NCBI GenBank assembly: GCA_905331475.1
Contig: CAJNYU010000281.1
Location: forward strand, 124,001-188,000
Length of the DNA stretch: 64,000 nucleotides
Reading direction: 5' to 3'
From: Rotaria socialis
Taxonomy: Eukaryota > Rotifera > Eurotatoria > Philodinida > Philodinidae
Shown piece by piece: positions 52,854 to 64,000 of this stretch. The position numbers and the translations under genes are program-made. Numbering within the stretch: position 1 is the first letter of the stretch; the number at the start of each line of letters is the position of its first letter. The notes beneath the pieces are model-generated. The model was given only the letters and a program-made list of their open reading frames with translations. It had not been told where the DNA came from and did not search any database.

Positions 52854-53147
52854 TCAACGATAAGTGATAGGTGTCTGTTGTTGCTGAGTTAAATCGTGTT
52901 GTTCTATTGCGTCATAAGGATTTGAGAATAAATATTTATTAGATCGAACATTGTCTTGATTGTCCAATCCGAATAGAATGTCTTTTGGATAGTGATGCTT
53001 TAGTGCACTGATTAAAGCACGTCGATTACCAAAGCCGCGTTGATAGCGTCGAAATTCATCGGGATTATTATTGATACTACACATTTGTACGATGATAAAA
53101 AGTGACATACCAACGATAAACATGAAGAGTAGACGTTGTTGAGACAT
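52854..53147 (-). CDS. Small secreted precursor with dibasic sites, possible neuropeptide
   Basis: Single exon, 97 residues: signal peptide (LLFMFIVGMSLFIIVQMC), then DEFRRYQRGFGNRRALIS. Arg-Arg pairs at about residues 33-34 and 42-43 would release a short YQRGFGN peptide, and a longer acidic C-terminal part follows. That layout is typical of peptide-hormone precursors, but the peptide is not one I recognise and no amidation Gly precedes the dibasic site directly. The ATG at 53147 is chosen because it starts the leader. Its 3' end faces the Ly6-like gene, 66 bp apart. Confidence 0.5.
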   Translation of the reverse strand: MSQQRLLFMFIVGMSLFIIVQMCSINNNPDEFRRYQRGFGNRRALISALKHHYPKDILFGLDNQDNVRSNKYLFSNPYDAIEQHDLTQQQQTPITYR

Positions 53148-53647
53148 GATGGATACAATGAATGATTCTAAGGTTCGTTCTATTTTTGTTTGTTTTTCTG
53201 ATTTATTTATATAGTAGATCACAACTCATGAATGTGATTATTAAGCACTAATACTATTCTCGGTAGACTCTACCAATCAAAATGATATATTTGCCTACGC
53301 TGTTATCGAAGATATTCTCATGAGAATTAAGATTAATACGATAGAAAGTTTCATTTCAATTCAAATTTGTCTCCACTTTTTTTGGAATGACTAAACAAAC
53401 GATAATTATTCTCTTTATTTTTATGAATATGTTTAACTCAATGCAATATACTTCAATGTGTGAATGTTATCTATTTTCGTAATAAAGATATTAAGTTTTT
53501 CGCTCGCAAATTACGCACTTGTTTAAATACCTTGAAGTCAAACTTAGACCTTCAAGTTATTCGCGTGAAATAGAGTCTGGATGTTTATTTGGAAAAATAT
53601 TCAGAAAAGAATGTTTTTGGCTCAGAGATTCACATAGAATTCTAAGT
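53148..53647. other. Intergenic, no gene seen
   Basis: Short AT-rich spacer between two minus-strand genes; includes an AATAAAG signal-like stretch but no coding signal. Confidence 0.5.
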
Positions 53648-54320
53648 TTATCTACTTGATTGAATATGTACATTATCAACTTTAGCACAAGCTTTTTGTC
53701 CCGAACTGGTTTTTACATCAATTTTTCCTTGATAATATCCAACAAGTGCCCATGAACTTGCATAGATATTGAGATTTAAAGTGACGGCATGATCTCCCTA
53801 CAGTAAATATTGAATTAGCGATAAAAACGTGATATTGTTTATACTTACTGCTTTCAGTGGACAACCACATTGTGGACACAGAGTACAAAGATCATCATAT
53901 GAACAAGAACCAATACCACTCACACAAGGAACAGACACATAACTGAATAGTATTTTCTTATGCAATGTCAAATCCAGCTGTATATTTTCGTGATAATGAT
54001 AAAATGATTATAGAGTAAGATCTTTTTAAGAAACTACAAACTTTGATTGGACCCGTGACATCCTGATCGGTATGAACAGTAGCTTCTATAGATATGGAAC
54101 CAGGTATTATGATGGGATATGGAGTCACTGTAAGATTGAGTAATTTAATAGAATCTCCATCGTTATTACAATTTTTCCATGACACTTGAGTGGCTGCTAA
54201 AGTCTAAAGAAAGTTTCTAAATTTATGCATCATGCTTTTTAACATCCAATTTACCGATGAAACAAAAATAAAGCATACACATAAGATCTTTTCGATACCA
54301 TTCGTCAAGTTGAATAACAT
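53648..54320 (-). CDS. GM2-activator-like lipid-binding protein (ML domain)
   Basis: Four exons (54320-54255, 54203-54042, 53977-53849, 53797-53648) encode 168 residues. After a leader (residues 1-22) the chain follows GM2 ganglioside activator: VSWKNCNN, LTVTPYPIIIPGSISIEATV, GPIKLDLTLHKK, VPCVSGIGSCSYDDLC, CGCPLKAGDH, and a final SGQKACAKV strand. Cys positions fit the conserved disulphides. In animals GM2A extracts glycolipid from lysosomal membranes for hydrolysis; here it is a secreted or lysosomal lipid carrier by homology. Length is slightly below the 193 residues of human GM2A. The second exon uses the upstream of two nearby AGs, the only choice that keeps frame with the leader. Confidence 0.82.
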
Positions 54321-55303
54321 TTCAATTCTAAAAATACGATACGTAGAGAGAGAAGAAGGAAGGAAACCTTGAATGACGACTCAGTTATCTAAAGATACGA
54401 TGCATAACTAAAGGTATGAATAGCAGTCGACGCACGTTTCTTTTCTACCTGATTTGCATGCGTGCATAACTGAGTATTTTTTGACAACAAAAAAAAAAAA
54501 GAAACATTTTTTGTACAGGTGTACTGGTTACGACTCCTTTTCTTTTTTACTGCAGAAAGAAATCGGCGCGATGACATCGAACAACGCAAAACAAATATAA
54601 TAACATCAACGTGCTGTCCTCACCCCGTACAAAAAATAAACATTAGAGGGAGAAAAAAATCAAAGTTTAACAATTAAATATATTTTTTTCTTTTCTGTCG
54701 CAGTATATGTAATTAAACTCGTTTCTTTTTGTGTAACAATAGAAAATAATGCGAATTTGACACGATTTTCGAAGAAACTTTGCTTTTTTTAAATATCCTG
54801 ATAAAGCCAAAATATATATCGGTCTTAACTTGTATAAAAAGAAACAACGAATGAAAACTTTACTTCGAAAAGAGGATAAATGGTATTTTGACAATAAATA
54901 TTACACCTACGGATGGGCTCCAGAGAGTATGCACTGGAGGCAGTAAGGGGAGGGAGCTTATAGAAAATGTCACCAAAACAATATCAAAATAGGATTTCAA
55001 TGTGAAAGAATAGAAAAAACACGAAATTTCAGAATGCTATAGGCCAATGAATATAAATCCGTAAACATGAATGCTAGATACGTCTTTTTGGCACGACTAT
55101 TTAAATGCATCGGATATAATTTCATAGTGCCTTTTCCATTGGACTTTAAAATCTAGTATTAAATTAATCTTACAGATGCGATTGAAATAAATAGAAAAAT
55201 AAAAGAATTAGAGGACTAAAATAGATACTTCTCAATCTGAATTCCCCACGTATAAAACCACACTGTGGACATGAGAAACAGACAGCTATTCTGCTCATAC
55301 AAA
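54321..55303. other. Intergenic, no gene seen
   Basis: AT-rich sequence between the GM2A-like gene (-) and the mannanase pseudogene (+). Unsupported short frames on the minus strand only. Confidence 0.5.
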
Positions 55304-57190
55304 ATGCAGTGGACATCGTGTATCAATGTACTCTTGTGCTTGTTAGCATTCGATTCATGCTTTACGCAGCAAACCGCAGACAAAGCTGCGAATGAAAACA
55401 CGAGAGAAATTCTCAAATTTATAACGAATTGACCTCAGCATGGTAAACAATTCACAAATTATATATTCGAAGATGTTTTTTTTCTAAATTTATTTTGGCA
55501 TCGACAGGTAAAGTTCTTTCTGGTCAATTTGCTGGTTACAGTTCTGATACGTTCAATATCAATCAAATCAATGAAATTACTCAACAAACTGGTCAAGTAC
55601 CAGCTATTCTTGACTATGATTATGCATGTGGTTGGAATTATAAAACACCAACACAATATATCATCGATTATTCATGTAGTACATCATTGAGAAATCATTG
55701 GAATCAAGGTGGTCTCGTTACTATAAATATGCACTTAGCAAATCCAGTATCAGCCAATGGTGGTGGTGGTTATAAAGATCGAATGAATTTACGCTTTATT
55801 GATTTAATTAATGCAAATACTGAAACAGGACGGCGATGGCAAATTTTTCTCGATCGCATAGCAGAAGGTTTGCATGAGTTACAACGAGCCGATGTTACAG
55901 TTTATGTCGTCCATTGCATGAAATGAATGGAGATTTGTTTTATTGGTGTAATCAAGTATAGAAGATATTTGTTTTTGTCTACCCATGTAAAAAAAACATT
56001 GGATTACTAATCAGATTAATAGCCTATTATAATGGCACTAATATAATCTGATTTTTCCGTCTCAAAAGGCAGATTGTTTTTAATTTGAATTGATTACCTA
56101 TACCTACACAACTATAATAATCGATAAGAATAAAATCAAAATCAAAAGTAATCTGTCTTTTAAGACGGAAAAATCTGAGTAAAATCAGATATCTTACGAT
56201 TTTGTTTTACAAGAGTAGATATTAAATATTTTATATTTTTTACGGGATACAGGAGTATTTAAAAATGTACGGAGATATATGTTCAATTATTTTACAAATA
56301 CAAAACAACTACACAATAAATATTATTTGGGTTTATTCGCCTGATCAAAGTCGAGCAAATCCATCGCATTATTATCCAGGTTATTCCTATGTTGATATTG
56401 TTGCACTTGACGTTTACACTGATGATCCAGTAAGAAAATTTTGCTAATTCATGTATAATAATGACCATATGTACTTTGCAGAACTCTGTGAAAAGTTATG
56501 ATGAAATGTTAACGTTGAACAAGCCATTTGCCCTTGCCGAAGTTGGTCCAAGTACAACTAATGGCGGATTTGATTATACTCGATGGTATGCGTTGCATAT
56601 TGAAATAATTTTCATATCGTATATGATGAATTATGCAGGCTAACAGCAATGCAATCAAAATTTCCAGGTGTTGCTGATTTCTTAGCATGGAATGATGGTT
56701 GGTCACCCATAAAAAATCAAAATGTTTGGGCTTTGTTCAATAATCAACTAGTTATTAATCGTGGTAAACTTAATCTAGGTGATGGTGCAACTTCTTCGGC
56801 AAGTGGAGGAGTTCTTTATAATTTTTCCAATGGTGTTGGTCAATGGCAAGGAACCAATGTCACTGGTGGCCCAGAGCAATCGAATGAATTTGTTTTTCAA
56901 TCAACTGATAGTCTTAAACTTGATATAAATCTAAGTCAAGGTAGGCGTTATGCACTTTATAATCAACAACAGACAAGTTTTCAAGTTAGCGAACGTAAAC
57001 GATTGACTCTCGAGAACGTACAGCTTCATGGGGTTTTGCTAATAATGGTGTACTAACTGCAAAATTGTACGCTAAAGCAGGACTATCATGGACTTGATAT
57101 GATTCAGGCTCAGTTCAATTGAACAGTAACACAGTCATATCGGCTGTACTCAATTTAACTGGAATTTCATCCGGGGAATTGTTATGCTAA
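55304..57190 (+). pseudogene. GH26 beta-mannanase with C-terminal carbohydrate-binding-like domain, broken
   Basis: Exons 55304-55442, 55508-55955, 56253-56429, 56482-56585 and from 56639 encode a leader and a GH26 mannan endo-1,4-beta-mannosidase: GKVLSGQFAGYSS, ILDYDYACGW, the acid/base region RPLHEMNGD, IIWVYSPDQSRANPSHYYPG, the nucleophile region FALAEVGPS, and FLAWNDGW. A beta-sandwich-like domain follows (LYNFSNGVGQWQG). It is dead in this assembly: TGA at 55430-55432 in exon 1, a one-base shift near 55905 just before RPLHE, another near 57005, and TGA at about 57096 in a Trp codon. GH26 is mainly bacterial, so an old horizontal gain followed by decay is likely; introns show it was once domesticated. 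A final exon may start at 57252. Confidence 0.82.
56044..56179. repeat. Small foldback repeat in the GH26 intron
   Basis: AATCTGATTTTTCCGTCT at 56044 and its inverted counterpart ending near 56179 form ~30-bp arms about 75 bp apart. The host intron is 297 bp, several times larger than its neighbours, so it is probably a short MITE. Confidence 0.7.
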
Positions 57191-57811
57191 TGAAAACGAA
57201 TATTCGCCAACATCAAACATAATTATTATTTTATCTTCAATTTGCTTTCAGTTCGTGAAATTTCCCTTAAGATTAAAATTTTTTCTTATATTAAACAGCC
57301 CTTATTGTTGACTGACATTTTTAGTACAATAATTTATTTCTATGAAACATGCTAGAATTTATTAACATTAGCATTTTAAATAAGAAATCTATTATTATTA
57401 ATATATATGTTTATTTTAAAATTTTTTCTCTTCAACTAGCGATATATATATAGATATATATATATATATAATATCCAATATAATAATGAGGTATACATAC
57501 CGAATAGAAAATGAAAAATAGAGTGCAAACTACTGACAGACATTAAACAAATTAAGAAGAAAATGATTCAGTTGACTAGAACTATATGCATGTATATGCG
57601 CATGTTAAACGATAAATCTCCGGTATAATAAATCAACAAAGAAAAGACGTAGAAGAAAAACCAAGAATAAACACATATATCCATCAATTTACAGGCCGGA
57701 ACAAATCGCATACACAAACATACACACAAAATAAACACTGTACGAACAAAGAAAGAGAAAACAAAATGTAGAATTAGAGAATATTATATAATTATATAAG
57801 GGTTTTGTTTT
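57191..57811. other. Intergenic with a TA repeat
   Basis: 3' flank of the GH26 relic and of the convergent kinase gene. A (TA)n tract lies at about 57438-57472. Nothing else recognised. Confidence 0.5.
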
Positions 57812-59514
57812 TCATGTAAAATTTCTATCGATAAAATCCAGAAAGCGTCGTGCATAAATTTCTGGTCGAACTGTAGATATACCATCGGCATCTGAGCCAG
57901 ATAATTTTGTTTTAGCAACACGCGCACTTTTCTTTTTCATTCCATAATATGTTAATACGTCAATTACACCGAGACTATACAGTTCACGACGTGATGATGC
58001 TATCAGAAAATAAAAGCAAGATTTCACTATTGCCAAAGGAAAAAAAACGAATCAATTACTCTCTGAACTTCGCATTGTAAATGGTTCATCTGAAGAATAA
58101 TCATCACCGATTTGTGTTGGACTTTCTACAAAAAATAAATCGATAGATAATCTTTTTTTGTAATAAAAATAAATAAACCCTACCAGATCCTTCTGATGAT
58201 TCATTACCAGATAAATCTGATGTATTCATATCACTTGCTGATGTAGTTTGATCGCGTTCTATCAAAAACATATGATTGATTAAAATCAAAACTCAAGAAT
58301 ATTGTCTTACCAATATCGCCTTGATCAAGGTCATGAATACCAATGAGTAATGAATAATCCATTTTATGTTGACTAACAAGAAACTAAAAGCAATGCTTTG
58401 TTCTTGAGAAAATCTCTATCCCTTTTCTTTTCTTTTCTTTTTTTATAAAAATCCAATATCTTACATTAACATCACGTTTAAGTCTTTCCATAAAAACTTT
58501 TTTTTGTTCCGATCCTAAATCAATCGTTCTTTTTCCTTCTATAAAATCATTATCTTTTAATGTTGGACATGGATTCAGTTTTTCTTTATCTGTAGCACTT
58601 CTATCTACAGTTGAACCCTAAAAGAGGAGAAATCTTCATTGAATTAAAATCATGCGAATTAATTATTCATACTTTAACATCATATTTATAATGAATTTTG
58701 AATTTTGTTGATAAAACATTACGCATAACTAATACATAATTTTCTTTATCATCCACTGTTAATCTGTACAATGCATAGAAATGCGGAAGTAATGTATCAC
58801 CTTGAGTTTCAACAATATACTAAAAATCGAATTTTTTCATGCTTGATTTTTCTCGCTAATAAATAAATCATAGATACGTACTCGATGATACTCTGGTAAA
58901 ATATTATGTATTTGTTCTACATCTTCTTTTGCAATAAATTTAAGAATAAAACGACGATCATACGATTGATACAATGTTAAATTTGATTTTGTTGTTTCAG
59001 ATAATGGTATAGGTGGTTCAGTTAATGAATCCTGCAACAGAGAAATTTCCATTGAAGAAAAAGTTTTCAATAAAACTTACACGAAAACTACTATCATGTA
59101 TTTTCCAATATTCACGAAAAGCACGGAATACAAGTGGACAATATTCTTTCACCTTAAAATGACTGGGCATGACTTCCCTAATAAGTTAAAGAAGAAAAAA
59201 AAATTGGTTTCTTGACATTGAAAATTTATTTTATATACTTATTAAAATTTTGATTATCAATACGAATTTTGACATAAGCTTTAAAATGTTCCGGTAGAAG
59301 CATCACTGGAATATTAACATTTTCTAATTCATGAATCTAAATTAATTTGTTTTTTTCTATAATTGGATAAATAATTAAAAAAACAATGCTAACTTACACT
59401 AAAATTAACACCCCACATCAGTACAGATAATAATGGTTCATTGGCACGAAATAATTTATGTTTTTGATGACGAACTTTAAATTTTGATTTAGTTTTTATT
59501 TTATGACCATCCAT
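57812..59514 (-). CDS. Phosphatidylinositol-5-phosphate 4-kinase (PIP4K, type II PIP kinase)
   Basis: Ten exons (59514-59398, 59336-59239, 59177-59081, 59031-58882, 58819-58673, 58617-58465, 58383-58311, 58258-58184, 58125-58060, 57999-57812) encode 387 residues, near the ~405 of animal PIP4K2. Landmarks: [59 protein letters not shown] with the ATP-binding Lys, [32 protein letters not shown], an acidic Ser-rich insert, then [18 protein letters not shown] and [17 protein letters not shown]. The family phosphorylates PI5P to PI(4,5)P2 in cytosol and nucleus. The last region (specificity/activation loop) has the type II A-K-T...ISTV-x-P-E-x-Y form. A further 5' coding exon cannot be excluded, because the first exon starts right after an acceptor site. 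Confidence 0.92.
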
Positions 59515-60868
59515 CAGCTTGATTCTATCTAAGGGGAGAAAAGCAAAATGAAAGATCGAAATTGATTTATTGACAAAAAAAAATACAATAGTGTCATCTA
59601 TTAGAAATGCTTAACAGAATAGATGATACGTGAAAGATTTCATAATTAATTTGATAGTTAGCTTTTGTTTCAGATTTCTAGTTTTACTATTATCTCTCAA
59701 TAGACGTGCCTCAGAAAGAATGAATGATCAATCAGGTGCATATCAGTGGCCGATTTAGTGGAACCAATCAAAGAAATAAAACTTCTATTTTTCTCAAGGG
59801 ATTTATTCGCTAGAAAGTAAACAACTGTGACAGATTTATTAACTAGAAAGTAAATAACTGTGACAGATTTATTAACTAGAATTATTGTAACCTACGAGAA
59901 ATATTTTTCGAAGGAAGAAAACAAGCGAAAACTCGTATTTGTTGTCCAGTAGATGGCACTAAGTTATTTTTCAATGAACTACGTCTGCAAATCAATAATC
60001 AGGCGGAAGTCGTCAATTATGAATAATGGAATCCGTTGAGTGAGCTGAAAGAATAAATAGTCAAAAGCAAGCATACATGACGTTTTTATGCAGCAGAAAA
60101 ACTGATGAGAAAAAAAAGACCATGCTAGCAAGCAAATTATATATGAGACAGTTCCTTTCAGAGATAATTACTACGGACTGTCACTGATGTTTTTTTTTGT
60201 GGTGCGAAAGAATGAATCATACAGAATACGACAGACTCAGTTGATAAGAGCATGAGCGATCGTGTACTCTATACTTTTAATGAATTAAAAAATGGTCAAA
60301 ACCACTTTATCACTTATATTACATAGAAAAATGTTCTCCAGAATTAGAATCTAACAATTGCAATGTTTACTTTTCCGTTGCATTCATTCTTTGCAAGATT
60401 TGAATTATATGCTAAAATAAAAGCTAATACAAAAAACGTTTTACCTACCCGAACTTGAAAATTTCTCTTTATGTTTTATGATCACGAGCTGTGATACTAA
60501 AGAAAAAAAAATCTTCGAGTAATCTCGCAAATTCCGAACTCATATTGACATTTTGAGTAGATCTCAATGATACTAATAACAGCAGATAATAGTTTATGAC
60601 CTCAGGCATATTTTCTCCTTTATTCAAGTTCTCCTTCCTTTTTTTATCGGAATCCGCAGGATATTTCTTTCATTAATTTTCAATAGAGCCTGTCAAAAAC
60701 ATCATAAAATAACTGCAATTATTATTTTTTTATTTAATTTTATCAAAAAGGAAATGACAAACATATTCGAGATTTTCACAGGAAAATTGCCGTTAATAAA
60801 GAATATACACATATGTATATCTATTGGTATAAGAAAATAATAATAATAACAGGAGTATATTTATTTTT
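59515..60868. other. Intergenic with a 33-bp tandem duplication
   Basis: 5' flank of the kinase gene and 3' flank of the Ovo-like gene. A 33-bp unit occurs twice in tandem at 59811-59843 and 59844-59876 with one difference (core CAACTGTGACAGATTTATTAA). No gene recognised. Confidence 0.6.
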
Positions 60869-62235
<1,367 letters not shown>

Positions 62236-62280
62236 ATTTTAAGTTTGAATGTGATAATGATGCGACTTGATCATTAATCG

Positions 62281-62321
<41 letters not shown>

Positions 62322-64000
62322 ATGCTCTTTTTCCTTGCTTTTCCTAACCAATCAATTTTTTGTCTAAGAATAGTGAACACATAAATAGAGATGTTCGTTT
62401 GAAGTTCATTTTTGATTCATTTTGAAGATAACATTGACTTATCAAACTTATTCGAAAGGAAGAAGAAAATGAAGATTTTTTTCTTTTGTACAATTAATTG
62501 AATAAAAACATCAAATAAAAGTTTTTGTCCAAAAAGGATGATACATTGAATGTGTCAAGAAGTATGAAGAGATATTTTTTCACGTTTTATATTTCGCACA
62601 TTATAATAAACAAGAAACTAAATAATGTTCGTCGTTTTATTTATTTCAATAAATCACTGAACTGACTGCTAGTGTTCAAGTATCCAAAAAATCAATGATC
62701 GAATTAGAATGTAAGCAATCAATATATTTGTTTATATCAAGTAATCTACTTACTAGCTGTTCGATCTTTTAACTAAATATGGTTGGATGCACACATCAAA
62801 TATCTTACTAATGACTGAATGTAAGCAGAGGTATCGATAACATATTAACGGCACGATATTTATCAAAAAAAAAACGAAGAAGAACGATGAGTGCTTCCGT
62901 TTTTTTCTCTCCTTCATAAAAACAGTATCTAACCATTTAATCATGTTACCTGTACGTGCATTTGACTGATCGGTGTCTCAACGTGAATACTTTCTTGCCG
63001 CTATCATCATACTTATACATAGAAAAATCCTGTTTTGTTTGTCTAAATGTCAAATTAATTTCATTTTTTTTCGCATTTTCTGTTCGTATTCATTACTAAT
63101 TAGACTGTAGACAACAACAACATATAGTTAACGAACTGTAACAGCGTAGGTCTTTTTTTTTTATAAAATTATATGGCAATCAATGATGATCGTACAAGCA
63201 ACTATGCATCCCTAGAGGGGCTTGTGTATTTCGAAGGTGGAATATATAACTAGACGCGTTTATATACGTTGAATTATTTGACTTGACAATTTGATTGCGT
63301 CAATAACAAGAGAGATGATCGTTGTTAACACTTAAATGCCTGCTGTGTATGTTATTAGTCGTCTATAAGATGATACTTGTAATGATAACGGATCACTATT
63401 TGTTCCCAAGTGACTCCTGTACCTGTTGGAGATGAAGGACACTTTCACTTCTCGTTGCTAGTTTGAAATAAAAACTGACAATCATTACGTAAAATGTGTC
63501 GAAGAACAAAATCATTGCTGTTGATAGGATCAAGTGATTACACGAAATATCATTGGCAAACAAAGAAAAAAAGAGCAACAAGTCAAACCGCCCATTTCAT
63601 AGTGTTGATTATAGACAGAAAATTTGACGTTCACAAAAATAACGTTGATTTATACATGAACGACTAGAGGAGTTAAAATATTGCTTTCGGCAGTTTTCTT
63701 CTGTTTTTTTTTGACTCATGTCATTTACGTTGTCGTGCAGGAATGTGGGTATTGTACAGCGTTCTTACGTCTCGCACATGTAGAGTAAATTTGATTTTCG
63801 TACAATCGTCTATACTGTTCTTTATATAAATCGTATCCTAAAAGTCGTGATATGATAATAAGTTCGAATAAACTTGACAACTAATAAAACTTAATCGGAT
63901 GATATATGTGTATATAGGAGACAAGTCTCGCGGAAACTATTGATAAACAGCATTTTCTTTTTCTATTACTAATCGAAACATGTTAGATTTTAACGAAAGA
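62236..64000. other. 5' flank of the Ovo-like gene, no further gene seen
   Basis: AT-rich sequence with scattered unsupported frames up to the window end. It probably carries Ovo promoter sequences and possible untranslated exons, which cannot be placed by eye. Confidence 0.5.
62284..62319. repeat. (CT)n microsatellite
   Basis: About 17 CT units, roughly 50 bp upstream of the inferred Ovo start codon on its coding strand side. Confidence 0.9.

Overview
The window is eukaryotic. It is AT-rich, its genes are split by many short GT-AG introns (mostly about 45-65 bp), and it carries animal gene families: Dispatched, a TASK-type two-pore potassium channel, Ovo, PIP4K, a GM2-activator-like protein, a macro-PARP and a Costars protein. 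Very small introns, a decayed bacterial-type GH26 mannanase and a PARG-like relic fit a bdelloid rotifer (Adineta/Rotaria type) best. That placement is inference from gene content; no marker gene was compared. Nothing prokaryotic and no CRISPR array was seen. All exon models below were built by eye and checked for GT-AG borders and reading phase.

Layout. 0-11 kb: a Costars/ABRA-like gene (+), a possible class C GPCR fragment (-), a broken PARG-like pseudogene (-), a long non-coding stretch, then a TASK-type K2P channel (+) whose first intron holds a foldback element. 11.6-17 kb: a dead LINE (APE endonuclease + reverse transcriptase) with two GC-rich elements nested in its ORF1, one splitting a CCHC zinc knuckle exactly. 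17.6-27.8 kb: three tandem paralogues encoding EF-hand proteins, interleaved with two paralogous tiny secreted peptides and a tRNA-like sequence. The middle EF-hand gene is disturbed by a one-N assembly join with a 222-bp duplicated overlap. 29.4-35.6 kb: a nine-exon Dispatched homologue (-) that lacks most of the acidic residues expected in its ion-coupling helices.

40.4-49.6 kb: a macro-PARP-like gene (-) and a HEATR4-like gene (+), divergently arranged with 56 bp between inferred start codons. A 1.5-kb long-TIR element, with a MITE nested inside it, fills one PARP intron. 49.7-54.3 kb: a group of secreted-protein genes: a six-module Ly6/uPAR-like protein with mucin linkers, EGF and ShK domains; a small dibasic-site precursor; and a GM2-activator-like lipid-binding protein. 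55.3-57.2 kb: a GH26 mannanase pseudogene. 57.8-59.5 kb: a PIP4K-type lipid kinase (-). 60.9-62.2 kb: an Ovo-like zinc-finger factor (-).

The genes do not form one pathway. The most informative signals are the Dispatched and K2P active-site changes, the modular LU/EGF/ShK gene, the EF-hand/peptide cluster, and the GC-rich TA-target MITEs whose termini match but whose cores differ.
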